From JBBAEA01 sp041656175 (GTDB lineage: Bacteria > Myxococcota_A > Bradymonadia > UBA4248): a DNA stretch of 30,736 bases. The notes below the pieces were generated by a model. The model worked only from the letters and a program-made list of their open reading frames with translations, had not been told where the DNA came from and made no database searches. Positions 13,861 to 22,340 of the stretch are shown one piece after another; the first letter of the stretch is position 1, and each line of letters begins with the position of its first letter. Both the position numbers and the translations under genes were made by a program. Location of the stretch: assembly GCA_041656175.1 (NCBI GenBank), contig JBBAEA010000024.1:1-30736 (forward strand), written 5' to 3'.

Positions 13861-16800
13861 CTAGCGTTGGCTTCGCGAATACTTTCTTTGCAGAGTAGAA
13901 TTCTTGGGTATGGCACGCAAACTCTGTGCAGCTTGTAAAGCTGCTCTCGCCGCGCCAGCTCGCTCTCCAAGAATATGGTAGCAGTTCATGCGCAAAATCC
14001 CTCGTTGCGCTAGCACTTCTGGGTCATTAATATCCTGATCCTCGTTAATACTTGATCTTATAAACTTGTCGCAATGCGACGTCTGCTGCCCTGCTTCGCT
14101 GTTGTTGATTAACAGCTCACGGGCTTGAAGCTCAAGCATCGCCGGTAGTTCCTCAAGCACAAGCTTATTCAGCGCTATAGGCGACTCGCCCTTATTTATC
14201 TGGCTTCGCCCCTTCCAGTAATTCAGTTCATTATCGTCAAAACCCAAATCTTCCCAACGCTTAATCTTTGTATCGATCTTCGCATTGATGGCTTCATCGT
14301 TTTGCTCAAAACTAAAATACGCCGTCAACAAACTTCGTAACAGGCGAGGCGAACTCATCATAGAGTCTTCCCCGATACGAATGATGGTATTTAAATCATG
14401 TACGCGCTCGCGCGCCTGAGTAAGCGCTAGGGTGTGACAGAGCCTTGCACGCGCGCTGACATCGGGGTTGGCGTCTCGGCACATGCTAGTGACTGAGCTG
14501 TAGGTACTTGCAGGGTTATTTTGGAGACTCGCAAAGCAGCGTAAAGCTCTTTCGCAATCAGGTGTTAACTGAATAAGCTGGTTGATAAAATCTTTGTTTG
14601 TGCGCAAAATTTGAGCAAGCGGACGTTGCATCAGAGTTGACCACATCGCAACTGCGCTTAACCAAGCCTGCCTCTCTCGGTCACTGTCACTAGGCATATT
14701 CGGATACGTCAAGATTACATAGACCCTATGTACTACGCGTTGCAACGGAGAGTTGGCGCTTGTTTTTTTGATGTTTTGAAGTATGCGCGCAGGAGACTCA
14801 AAATCGGCGTTGATGCTAAGATAAACTGACAAAAACAACGCTGCCATGGGATCCACACTCGCCAATTCATGTAACTGCAACTCATTGGGATCTCTACCTT
14901 GGGCTAAAATATTGAGACTATCGATGAATACAGCAGCTGTGCTACCACGACATAGTGAATGGTATTGAAAACTCGTTCTTTCTAGCTCTACTGCACGGTT
15001 AAAAAACTGCATCATCGCTTGGAGAGCCGCGGCATCGCAGTTACTGGAATCTGAAAGCATAGAACTCTCTAACAAGGCGAGTATTTCAGAATCGCTTAAA
15101 TCTAAAAGTCCATTAGCAGCACGCCAAAACAGAATTTGTGACTTCATTTTGGGAGATGCCGATTCTTGTATTTTTACAAAATCACCCTGCACTAGCACCT
15201 CGTTTGTATAGGCACGGTAGCGCAGCGTTTCAAAGTCCACGATAAGCGAAGAGAGCGTTGATGCATCGTCTTTGTCTTTACTGTCTTCGTAGTTTGAACC
15301 AATGTCGAGCAACACCCTAAGCTCAAAAAAATCAGTAGCTAACTTTGGTTCTAAACAGCTACGCGACTTCCTTAGAGCTATCTTTGCCGCTTCAGTTTGC
15401 CTCAGCTCAATGTCCACTACGGCTCGCAAAATCCAATAGTCTGCATAAAACGTTAAACTCGGCCGAAACCGCTCCATTTCGGATTCAAGCTTCTTAAAAC
15501 ACTGTTCTCTATATTCACCCTCTTGAGCCAGATTCTTGTGCGGCGTAAGACGCTCACAGCGCTCAATCGTATTAAGCATAGTGGCTAATTGTATCCTAGG
15601 GCGCGGTAGATTTGCAGCCGGGCTTGTGACCTGGGATACTTCATGTTGATATGAAAGAACCGCCTGTAACCAGATTCTTCGTTCTTCGGCTTCCTTGTAT
15701 ATCTCTGCAATCCTATCGCGCACCACTAGAGGTTTTATGAGATTATAGAATTTGCGATACTTGATGGTGTGCTCAACACGGTTAAGCAAAAGCAAAGACT
15801 GCTTAATGCTATTGGCGTCACCGCGATTGGCAAAGGCGCTCGCCTGTACTAAACTCTCCACGGCGGGGAGCATCGCGCGCTTCTCCCAACTAGAGGGAAG
15901 AATCGCAAAAAACATAAGCAAATACGATAAGCAGGTAAACAACAGCAGGGTTAGCACCGCCTTGGGCGAGAACAAACGCCTTGAAGGAAATTTGCGAGCA
16001 TCTTCCCCTTCGTTCTCGACAATAGTGGCCAAAACGCCTTTTGGCGGCCTTGCATAGGGTAAGGATATCGCGCTGCTATTATAGTCTAGCGCCCTGTAAT
16101 CATTGGTCGATAGAGAATCGAAACTCTCTTCTAACTGCGCTGGGCTAGAAGAGAGCTGCCCTCGCTCTTGCATCCACCGCAGTTCCTCCTCGCGGAGTTG
16201 TTGCGAACTTGCCCTCGTAACAGGAACTGTATTGTCCGATGAATAGGCTTGCTTCTCCCCATTTTGTATAATTTGCCCGAGTCGCGCAACAAAGGATGGA
16301 GCGGAAATAGGCATGGTTGCTCCGCCATCCGCCTCATCGACTCCGTCCAATGCCTGCGTATCTACCGTCTTTGGAATAGTGCTCTCGGACGTGACTGTTG
16401 GCACAGTTTGGGAGCGCGCCTGTAAAAAAGGATTATGTAACGAATCGTCTCTGGTGACGTCAATATCGTTAGTTACCCCAGCCCTTACTCTCTCTTGGGC
16501 GCCTTGCCCCAAGGAAAGAGAGGGATTCTCTTGAGTAACGCCAACAATCCCCATGTTCTCCGTGGGAAGCATGTCTTGCTCTGGCATGTTTTGCGTATCA
16601 GCCATAGCCTTGGCGCAAAGCATTCTATACTCGTTGGCCTCCACCGACCCAGGCCGAAGCATCTCAAGCTCCGCCAACAAAGGCCAAACCTTCTCGTACT
16701 CGCCAAGCTCGTAGGTATACTGCACTACGAAGAGCAATATCTGAAAACTGCGCGGATAGTGCTGCCGCCAGTACATACAGCACTCTAAAGCTGCAGCTGC

Positions 16801-16881
16801 GCCGTTATGCTGGCGCTGGCGCATGATTTCAGAGTGAATCAGCGACAAATCGCCATAATCATGCTCTTCTTTTCCCTGCAT
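13861..16881 (-). CDS. Large membrane-anchored protein with TPR-like N-terminus, unknown function
   Basis: The ATG at 16881 is chosen (GGAG 8 nt upstream), giving 1006 residues; a TTG one codon earlier is possible. The N-terminus (about 1-95) is a TPR-like helical module. A low-complexity, probably disordered stretch (about 96-300) rich in Ser, Thr, Gln and Glu follows, then one transmembrane helix (about 308-330, VLTLLLFTCLSYLLMFFAIL). About 670 mostly helical residues come after it and are presumably periplasmic. I recognise no catalytic motif. It lies 32 nt after the 587-residue gene and probably forms an operon with it. The layout, cytoplasmic adaptor plus long solenoid outside, suggests scaffolding or sensing. 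Confidence 0.8.
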   Translation of the reverse strand: MQGKEEHDYGDLSLIHSEIMRQRQHNGAAAALECCMYWRQHYPRSFQILLFVVQYTYELGEYEKVWPLLAELEMLRPGSVEANEYRMLCAKAMADTQNMPEQDMLPTENMGIVGVTQENPSLSLGQGAQERVRAGVTNDIDVTRDDSLHNPFLQARSQTVPTVTSESTIPKTVDTQALDGVDEADGGATMPISAPSFVARLGQIIQNGEKQAYSSDNTVPVTRASSQQLREEELRWMQERGQLSSSPAQLEESFDSLSTNDYRALDYNSSAISLPYARPPKGVLATIVENEGEDARKFPSRRLFSPKAVLTLLLFTCLSYLLMFFAILPSSWEKRAMLPAVESLVQASAFANRGDANSIKQSLLLLNRVEHTIKYRKFYNLIKPLVVRDRIAEIYKEAEERRIWLQAVLSYQHEVSQVTSPAANLPRPRIQLATMLNTIERCERLTPHKNLAQEGEYREQCFKKLESEMERFRPSLTFYADYWILRAVVDIELRQTEAAKIALRKSRSCLEPKLATDFFELRVLLDIGSNYEDSKDKDDASTLSSLIVDFETLRYRAYTNEVLVQGDFVKIQESASPKMKSQILFWRAANGLLDLSDSEILALLESSMLSDSSNCDAAALQAMMQFFNRAVELERTSFQYHSLCRGSTAAVFIDSLNILAQGRDPNELQLHELASVDPMAALFLSVYLSINADFESPARILQNIKKTSANSPLQRVVHRVYVILTYPNMPSDSDRERQAWLSAVAMWSTLMQRPLAQILRTNKDFINQLIQLTPDCERALRCFASLQNNPASTYSSVTSMCRDANPDVSARARLCHTLALTQARERVHDLNTIIRIGEDSMMSSPRLLRSLLTAYFSFEQNDEAINAKIDTKIKRWEDLGFDDNELNYWKGRSQINKGESPIALNKLVLEELPAMLELQARELLINNSEAGQQTSHCDKFIRSSINEDQDINDPEVLAQRGILRMNCYHILGERAGAARAALQAAQSLRAIPKNSTLQRKYSRSQR

Positions 16882-16913
16882 CAATAATACTCCCCAACAC
16901 GCTCAAACCGCCA

Positions 16914-18677
16914 TTATCCATCTATTCCTAGTTGATCGCGAGTGAAGTAAGCTGGCTCTGAGGAATCATAGCGAAGATCGCGTTTTGGTTCAAAATACAC
17001 CAAGGGCGCTTCCCAAGCGTCTTCATGGCCAAAAAACGTCGTCAATCGCCGGCTTATCGAAACAAGGTGCGAGAAGTCCGCAGCATACGGCGTTTCGATA
17101 AAACCAAGACGAAATGCCGTTTCACGCACCTTTGGTAAGGGCAAAACGCCCACGCTCAGCGCATCCTCCGCCCCAAGTAAACCCATCGTCGCGAGTTCGC
17201 GAGCAACCCATATAATCTCATAACTCAGAGTAAACGAGCCCAGCGCTTCCCACAGCGACGCCACCAGATCCGCCATGTACTCTTTTGCAAAAAGCGCACG
17301 CACTCCATCGTCCTTTAGTTCCTTAAGATTGCGACGCAAGGCTAACAAAAGATGCAAATTCGAGAAGTAATCCGAGTGCTGCCCTAGCCCACCCTTAAGC
17401 AAGGCGTCCACAATGTTATCGACGGATTTCTTAGACTTGAACAAATTCGTGTAAAAACCCATCTGCTCCAAAATCGCATACGATTGCCCACCCCTAGAAA
17501 CATTAAGCCGCCCCTGATAACGCAGTAATTGCAACGCAAGCGCAGACAAACGAAACAGCGCAAAAGCCGGCTCCTCCTCAAAATCGGACTTCTCTATCCC
17601 GTAATCTGCGGCCGTCAAAACCTTGCCACCCGGGCGTTGGCGCCACCAAAACTGCAAAGCTCGCAAATTTTCAGCTAACAAAGACTCATCTATACGGAAT
17701 TGCTCAATGCGAACCTTAGGCGCAGTGTCAAAATCACCATACTCATCCTCCACCTCCTCCTCATCCGCTTGCGCAAAAGCCTCACGCACAAGCTGCAGTG
17801 GCGTCTCTTCAACCTTCGGACGCAACGGTTGCACAACGTACTCAACGCTACGCCCCACAATCACCTCACCCTCAGCCACACGAGCAGTCGCTTTTTTCTC
17901 CGCAACGCGTTCTACAGGCGCTCTCACTGCCGTATCCGACACTTCCGCCTCGACGCCTGTATCATCCAACGCATCCGCTAACACTTCCTCCGCAGCCTCA
18001 AGCTCCGAAACACCCGCCCCAGAAGCAAGTTCTACATCGGCCTCATCATCATCTGCTGCAAAATCATCGCCCGCCGCTTCATCATCGTCCCCCTCATCAT
18101 CATCATCGTCATCGTCCCACTCGCCCTCCAAAATATCATCAATATCAATAAGTTTAATGATACTATCAATCCCTTCAAGCCCCAATTCCGACAAACCCCA
18201 CCGAATCCCAACCATCCGAATATGCTCGCTCGCCTCAAGCCAAACCATCCAGTGCCTAAAATTGACAAGCGTAATATAGGTTCCAGGATACACATAACTC
18301 GTTAAATAACGATAAAGTTCGTTCGTTGAATGCAGGTGCTCCATCAAGCCGTCCATGACATATTTCATCAATATCTCATTTTTGGAGGTCAAGTGCTTAA
18401 AGAGAAGTCGTTTGCGTTGCTCTGGGTCAATAGTTTCGCCAAGTTTAGTCAAAAACGGTCCTGGCTTAATATTCTTTTCATTACTCGCATCGACCTGCAA
18501 AAAAGCCAGCAGCGTCTCAAAACTCTCCCCATCATAAATATCTTGCTCGCGCATAAAACGCTTCAAACTGCGAATATTCGCTTTACCCTCTTTCAAAAAG
18601 CTCGTAATCAGCCCCAGTTTTGGCAGCTGCTCAAACGCCTTCGCACCCGGTAACGACGCAAAATTTACTTCTTGCAT
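16914..18677 (-). CDS. Hypothetical protein with central acidic linker
   Basis: I do not recognise this 587-residue protein. It has a helical N-terminal domain (about 1-182), an Asp/Glu/Ala-rich linker (about 183-270, beginning with seven consecutive Asp), a mixed segment, and a helical C-terminal domain (about 325-587) with RALQFWWRQRPGG, ALALQLLRYQG and NLHLLLALRRNL. No signal peptide or membrane helix is present, so it is probably cytoplasmic. The sequence upstream of the ATG has AAGGAAAGTGGG. It is the first gene of the minus-strand pair. Acidic linkers often tether two folded domains. Confidence 0.8.
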   Translation of the reverse strand: MQEVNFASLPGAKAFEQLPKLGLITSFLKEGKANIRSLKRFMREQDIYDGESFETLLAFLQVDASNEKNIKPGPFLTKLGETIDPEQRKRLLFKHLTSKNEILMKYVMDGLMEHLHSTNELYRYLTSYVYPGTYITLVNFRHWMVWLEASEHIRMVGIRWGLSELGLEGIDSIIKLIDIDDILEGEWDDDDDDDEGDDDEAAGDDFAADDDEADVELASGAGVSELEAAEEVLADALDDTGVEAEVSDTAVRAPVERVAEKKATARVAEGEVIVGRSVEYVVQPLRPKVEETPLQLVREAFAQADEEEVEDEYGDFDTAPKVRIEQFRIDESLLAENLRALQFWWRQRPGGKVLTAADYGIEKSDFEEEPAFALFRLSALALQLLRYQGRLNVSRGGQSYAILEQMGFYTNLFKSKKSVDNIVDALLKGGLGQHSDYFSNLHLLLALRRNLKELKDDGVRALFAKEYMADLVASLWEALGSFTLSYEIIWVARELATMGLLGAEDALSVGVLPLPKVRETAFRLGFIETPYAADFSHLVSISRRLTTFFGHEDAWEAPLVYFEPKRDLRYDSSEPAYFTRDQLGIDG

Positions 18678-18840
18678 ATTCCCACTTTCCTTGTTTTCCT
18701 GACTAAGCCGCCCGCAGCGTTACACCGCCCACAAGCAAGCCGAATTCCAACCCCACAATCCTACCCCGCAAGCTCACTTCCTGCAAGCACTTGCAAGCAA
18801 CAATCTCGCCCCAGCAACTCTCTATTTTTCTTTGTTTTGC

Positions 18841-18995
18841 TGGGGGGGGCTAACGCCCCCCTACGCGCAAGCTTCCCTCAAAATTCGCTAAAAGCCGCAA
18901 TACGACGTGCGATGTATTCGCTAAACGCTCATTCATCGCACGTCGTGCGGCTTTAAACGAATTTTTCGGGTGATCTTGCGCTACCCCCCAAAAAT
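18841..18995 (-). repeat. Repeat family B, copy B2 (inverted)
   Basis: Outer arms GCGCAAG (18865-18871) and CTTGCGC (18975-18981) match B1. The middle stem (AAAATTCG..AAAGCCGCA with ACGAC) is unrelated to B1's but self-complementary. The inner stem GTGCGATG (18907-18914) / CATCGCAC (18934-18941) closes a 19-nt loop which, on the minus strand, reads AATGAGCGTTTAGCGAATA. A G/C-run hairpin lies at 18842-18860. Apart from this element and the promoter at 19069, the 18678-19152 gap shows nothing recognisable. Confidence 0.85.
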
Positions 18996-19068
18996 CCATA
19001 GCCGCAAGATCGTGAACTTGCAAAACTAGCCGTATTTTAGCCTCCGAAATCAGCTCAAGCGGCTAAGC

Positions 19069-19098
19069 TTGATATTTTGCCATGTTCGGTTCTATAAG
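19069..19098 (+). promoter_or_regulatory. Putative promoter of the GNAT gene
   Basis: TTGATA (19069-19074) and TATAAG (19093-19098) are 18 bp apart, each one mismatch from consensus. The leader would be about 48 nt and ends with TAGGA, 5 nt before the ATG at 19153. Confidence 0.6.
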
Positions 19099-19152
19099 CA
19101 TACGCGTATTGGCTTGCGAGGTGCAGCCAGTAGCAAAGAGTTTTAGGAATTT

Positions 19153-19695
19153 ATGCAAAAAGTAAAATTGGAAACGGAGATTAAAACAGAGGAAGGCACT
19201 TTAGAAATAAGGGTTATCGAACTAGAAGACTTACCCAAAGTCTTCGCGCTCGGTGAACGTTTATTTACTGCAGATAGGTGGCCTGCGCTATACAGAACAT
19301 GGGATGAGTATGAAGTGGTCACTTTTTTTGCTACCGATCGAGACACGTGTTTTGTAGCCTATCAGGACAACGAGCTCATCGGTTTTGTCTTGGGAAAAAT
19401 CATCGAAAAGCGAAACAGCGCATGGATGTATGGCTACATAGTTTGGCTAGGCGTCGACCCTACAAAAGCTCGCCGCGGAGTCGGAACGAAGTTATTCAAA
19501 ACTTTGCGAGAAACTTTTATTGACTTAGGCGCACGCATGCTCCTAGCCGATACCGATGCACACAACGAACTGGCGCTGCGATTCTTCCGAAAGGCTGGTT
19601 TTGATCGTGAAAACAAGCACATTTATCTCTCTTGTAATCTCTCGCATCATCACCTTTTGCAGAACTATTCCAAAATAAGGGGTCAGAAGTCATAG
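19153..19695 (+). CDS. GNAT family N-acetyltransferase
   Basis: The 180-residue protein has the GNAT fold order: a beta1-like LEIRVIELEDLPKV, the central CFVAYQDNELIGFVLG, motif A GVDPTKARRGVGTKLF with the acetyl-CoA pyrophosphate-binding RRGVGT loop, and motif B ADTDAHNELALRFFRKAGF. This AxxFYxKxGF-like end is typical of RimI-related enzymes. It should transfer acetyl from acetyl-CoA to an amine; the substrate, whether protein N-terminus or small molecule, cannot be told. About 15 residues precede the domain. It stands alone, with its own putative promoter and palindromic repeats on both sides. Confidence 0.88.
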   Translation: MQKVKLETEIKTEEGTLEIRVIELEDLPKVFALGERLFTADRWPALYRTWDEYEVVTFFATDRDTCFVAYQDNELIGFVLGKIIEKRNSAWMYGYIVWLGVDPTKARRGVGTKLFKTLRETFIDLGARMLLADTDAHNELALRFFRKAGFDRENKHIYLSCNLSHHHLLQNYSKIRGQKS

Positions 19696-19779
19696 TGATA
19701 GTTTAGGTGAAGTCTAAAGCGCGTAAACAGCAGTCGCCGAGTTTTGGCCTAGGAAAAAATTATTGGTATAGCTCCCTGC

Positions 19780-19928
19780 AGAGGGGGGAGACTGTGACCC
19801 CGCGATAAATTCGCTATTTTTTTCATATTGTGCGATGGATGCGCGAATAGCAAATACATCGCACAATATTATGAAAAAAACAGCGAATTTTGAGCGAGGC
19901 ACAGGCGAGGGGGGAGACTTCCCCCCTT
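19780..19928 (+). repeat. Repeat family B, copy B3
   Basis: GTGCGATG (19830-19837) and CATCGCAC (19857-19864) close the loop GATGCGCGAATAGCAAATA. The middle stem is private: AAATTCGCT with TTTTTTTCAT against ATGAAAAAAA and AGCGAATTT. The outer arms are CTGTG (19792-19796) and CACAG (19900-19904) in place of GCGCAAG/CTTGCGC. The element ends with GGGGGGAGACTTCCCCCC, and B3 ends about 50 bp before the sigma-factor gene. I see no confident promoter in the 19696-19975 gap. Confidence 0.85.
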
Positions 19929-19975
19929 CCCTGAAAAAATAGCTCAAAAGAGCATTAGCTAAAGTTTTTACGAAG

Positions 19976-21079
19976 ATGGCAAAGAGAGTAAAAAACAGTA
20001 TTGTTAGCGCAAAAGCGGCCAAAAGTCGCGCCCCCCAAACGACTATGCAAGAAGTCGGGGATGATGACATTTTTTTGAGCGGCGATAACGACGTAGTGCT
20101 AATCGACGGGATGGATGAGGATTTGTTGCCAGAAGCGCGTCCAGCAACGCTCACAGCGACTTCCGATGAAACGATGCTGGCTTTGCGCTCGGCCTTTAAG
20201 CCACAGGGAGTGAGCGCCGACCCAAGCGCCGACCCGCTCTCGCTCTACCTCGCCCACATTCGCAACCACCCGCTACTCGATGCAGACATGCAGCAACAGT
20301 TAGCACTGCGCTACAGAGAGCAAGGTGATAAAGAAGCGGCGCAATTGCTTGTGCTGACCAATCTGCGCTTGGTTGTTAAGATTGCGCGCGAATATCGGCG
20401 GCGTTGGAGCAACCTCTTGGAGCTTATACAGGAGGGAAACGTCGGTTTATCTGAGGCGATCCAGCGCTATAACCCGTATCGGCATGTAAAATTTACGTCA
20501 TACGCACAATACTGGATTCGTGCGATGATTTTGAACTACCTGATGAACCATTTTCAGCCGATTCGTATTGGTTCGACACGCGCAGGGCGAAAACTCTTCT
20601 ACAATCTCAAAAAAGCGCGCGCTCAGCTGCAAGCCGAGGGTGTTGCCAATCCTACGCCCGCGCTTGTTGCCGAAAAACTCGGTGTCTCAGAGCGTGACGT
20701 TATTGATGTATCGCAGCACCTGGACCAGCCCGCGCTTAGCATCGACCAAAACGCGCCAGGCTACGAAAATACGTCAATCGGCGAGCTTCTGCCTGATGAG
20801 AATGACAATCCCGAAGAGATTGTGGCGCGGAATGAATTTTACGAAAAGGTGCGCAACACCATGCTGGACTTCGCCTCCTCGCTGAACGACCCGCGCGATA
20901 TTGCACTTTGGAATCGCAGGCTTATAGCCACTGAACCCGTTACGCTTTCGGAGCTTGGCAATGAGTACGGTGTAAGCAAAGAACGCATCCGCCAAGTTGA
21001 AGCGCGTCTAAAAGATCGCTTTAAAGACTATATTAATGAGCGCATCGATGGCGATATTTCATCATACATCGATGTATAA
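19976..21079 (+). CDS. RpoH-like (sigma-32 family) RNA polymerase sigma factor
   Basis: This directs RNA polymerase to alternative promoters, typically heat-shock or stress genes. The 367 residues show region 1.2/2 (DPLSLYLAHIRNHPLL 87-102; LVLTNLRLVVKIAREY 125-140; NVGLSEAIQRYNPYRHVKFTSYAQYWIR 155-182), split here only by notation. The RpoH-box-like RAGRKLFYNLKKAR (202-215) and region 4.2 LSELGNEYGVSKERIRQVEARL (324-345) are also present. E. coli RpoH is about 284 residues; here an extra, partly acidic N-terminal extension of about 85 residues (DDDIFLSGDNDVVLIDGMDEDLL) precedes region 1.2 and may regulate activity. The start is uncertain, because no strong ribosome site precedes the ATG. Confidence 0.9.
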   Translation: MAKRVKNSIVSAKAAKSRAPQTTMQEVGDDDIFLSGDNDVVLIDGMDEDLLPEARPATLTATSDETMLALRSAFKPQGVSADPSADPLSLYLAHIRNHPLLDADMQQQLALRYREQGDKEAAQLLVLTNLRLVVKIAREYRRRWSNLLELIQEGNVGLSEAIQRYNPYRHVKFTSYAQYWIRAMILNYLMNHFQPIRIGSTRAGRKLFYNLKKARAQLQAEGVANPTPALVAEKLGVSERDVIDVSQHLDQPALSIDQNAPGYENTSIGELLPDENDNPEEIVARNEFYEKVRNTMLDFASSLNDPRDIALWNRRLIATEPVTLSELGNEYGVSKERIRQVEARLKDRFKDYINERIDGDISSYIDV

Positions 21080-21091
21080 AGTGACAACGCG

Positions 21092-21395
21092 GTAGGGAAA
21101 CTTTGATTCTTTGGGGTTAGCGCCCCAATCCCCGTCTAAGGCGCCGAAACGAGTAAAACTAAGTGTTTTACGAGTTGATGGCGCAATGAGACTAGATTTG
21201 CGCAATCGAACGCAAGCCTGCGTGAGTGCAGCGCAAATCGTAGTCGGAATTGAGGAACTGAGCCCTTAGAACCCTTTTTTGTATGTAGATTGTTGATTTT
21301 ATTGACTTTATTTTGAAAACTCGCCTGACTTTCGTTGTTTTTCTCTAGCGACTTTTTCACTATTTTTACATTAATCAGAGCATCCCTAAGCGAAA
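21092..21395 (+). repeat. Repeat family A copy interrupted by element N
   Basis: The A sequence runs from GGAAACTTTGATTCTTTGGGG (split: GGAAACTTTGATT, CTTTGGGG) with hairpin 1 to CTAAGG at 21136-21141. It resumes at GCCCTTAG (21262-21269), with GTTGATTTTATTGAC and a CATTAATCAGAG end. The 120 bp between, 21142-21261, replaces the GCTTGC loop region of hairpin 2 and is element N. Flanking A sequence is intact on both sides, so N is a nested insertion. Confidence 0.85.
21142..21261 (+). mobile_element. Element N nested in the hairpin loop of a family A repeat
   Basis: It contains a small hairpin GTAAAAC-TAAGT-GTTTTAC and then a larger one whose arms include GATTTGCGC and GCGCAAATC around an inner ACGCA-AGCC-TGCGT. 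The 69 bp at 21184-21252 are identical, inverted, to 30632-30700. Near identity indicates recent movement or gene conversion. There is no coding capacity, so any mobility would depend on proteins encoded elsewhere. Confidence 0.75.
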
Positions 21396-21473
21396 TTCAC
21401 CCAGTTTAATAATCAACCAAACAAAGATTTTTTTGCCAAGTTTGAGCCGAGTTCCAGAAAAAAAGAAAAATTG

Positions 21474-21599
21474 CTTTTCTTTACCATTTAGATGCGGATT
21501 CTAGGAAACAAGGAATGAGGCAAAGGAGCGACCTAAGGGTCGTGACTGCGCCGAATAACGCTGTTGACGACGAAGACGCGCAAAATGGTAAAAGAAAAG
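21474..21599 (+). ncRNA. Element R: candidate structured RNA/repeat closed by a 16-17 bp stem
   Basis: CTTTTCTTTACCATTT (21474-21489) pairs with AAATGGTAAAAGAAAAG (21583-21599), with one bulged base. The about 93-nt interior is purine-rich (TAGGAAACAAGG, GAGGCAAAGGAGCG) and contains a small perfect hairpin CGACC-TAAG-GGTCG (21529-21542), ending GTTGACGACGAAG. No ORF fits. The architecture, a conserved-looking loop region on a private stem, parallels family B, but I see only one copy here. I cannot name an RNA family; it could be DNA-level only. Confidence 0.45.
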
Positions 21600-21640
21600 A
21601 GGAAACTTTGATTCTTTGGGGCTAGCGCAAACCCCCAAAA
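21600..21640 (+). repeat. Repeat family A, 5' fragment
   Basis: GGAAACTTTGATTC, TTTGGGGCTAGCGC is nearly identical to the start of the copy at 21092, then diverges at AAACCCCC. It abuts the right stem of element R exactly. R is thus flanked by a complete A copy on one side and a broken one on the other. Confidence 0.75.
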
Positions 21641-21698
21641 TACACTTAAAAACTGCCGAATATGCGACTTTGTTATTGCCTGCACCCTCACTCGCTCT

Positions 21699-21715
21699 AA
21701 AAAGGCTTGAGCCTA
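21699..21715 (-). terminator. Short terminator overlapping a stop codon (minus strand)
   Basis: On the minus strand AGGC-TCAA-GCCT is followed by TTTTT. The TAG stop of the gene ending at 21713 is part of the stem. The stem is short, so efficiency is uncertain. Confidence 0.45.
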
Positions 21716-22336
21716 GTTTTCGATGGCAATAAAGAAGGGCGACGTTTGCAACTTGATGCTAGCTTCAGCAGAACCCGGCGAAAATTCTGCAAAAGTGGTG
21801 AGAAAAGAGCCCAATAATGACGAATTATTACCAAAAGGCAAGGCTCGGTGGTGACCTGAGTGCTTAAACCACGCTTGCAAGTCCGAGATTTGCTTGTCAG
21901 TCACTGGATTTAGGGAAACATACGCTCGAACGGAATAGTTATCGGCTGGGAGACTCTTAAGCTTCAGCGCCTGCACGCGCAAGTTTGCAAGCGCGCTGTA
22001 AAGTTCGGCGTCTGTCTCATACCTCTGCCATAACTCTGCACCGCTCCAAAGCAATAAGCAGGGCGATTCGAAGGGATCGATGTAGCAACGCTGAGTCGCG
22101 GAAATATTGGAAGTCGCGACGATTTTTTGCTCCGAGTCCAGAAGCTGAAAATGGAAGTGTATGCTGTTTTGCCAACCATTATTGAGTATGGACTCGATTT
22201 TGGCGACAAAGGCGCGCATGGAAAAGCGACAATATATTTTTTGCTCATGCTCAAGGCATATCAGTGCGTTCTCGCCGGCGAGGGCTGGAGCCTGCATACT
22301 GAGCAACAAAAGAAATGCAATAAAGAGGCGTTTCAT
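21713..22336 (-). CDS. Secreted protein, possibly DUF4390-like
   Basis: The 207-residue product has a clear signal peptide (MKRLFIAFLLLLSMQAPALAG). The mature part begins with a strand-rich region (ICLEHEQKIYCRFSMRAFVAKIESILNNGW) whose 'coating strand, helix, N-x-G' style is reminiscent of DUF4390 periplasmic proteins; this is a weak resemblance. Cys pairs may form disulfides. It starts 4 nt after the stop of the Omp85 gene and has no ribosome site of its own, so translational coupling is likely. A periplasmic partner of the barrel is a reasonable inference from context only. Confidence 0.65.
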   Translation of the reverse strand: MKRLFIAFLLLLSMQAPALAGENALICLEHEQKIYCRFSMRAFVAKIESILNNGWQNSIHFHFQLLDSEQKIVATSNISATQRCYIDPFESPCLLLWSGAELWQRYETDAELYSALANLRVQALKLKSLPADNYSVRAYVSLNPVTDKQISDLQAWFKHSGHHRALPFGNNSSLLGSFLTTFAEFSPGSAEASIKLQTSPFFIAIEN

Positions 22337-22340
22337 GGCG

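Noticed and set aside
17623..18279. Long antisense frame rich in Ser and Thr opposite the 587-residue protein
   Set aside because: Its composition is the complement of the Asp/Glu/Ala-rich linker; low complexity keeps the antisense frame open.
19714..20154. Minus-strand frame of 146 codons between the GNAT and sigma-factor genes
   Set aside because: It is made of repeat B3 and the antisense of the sigma factor 5' end; no ribosome site or domain.
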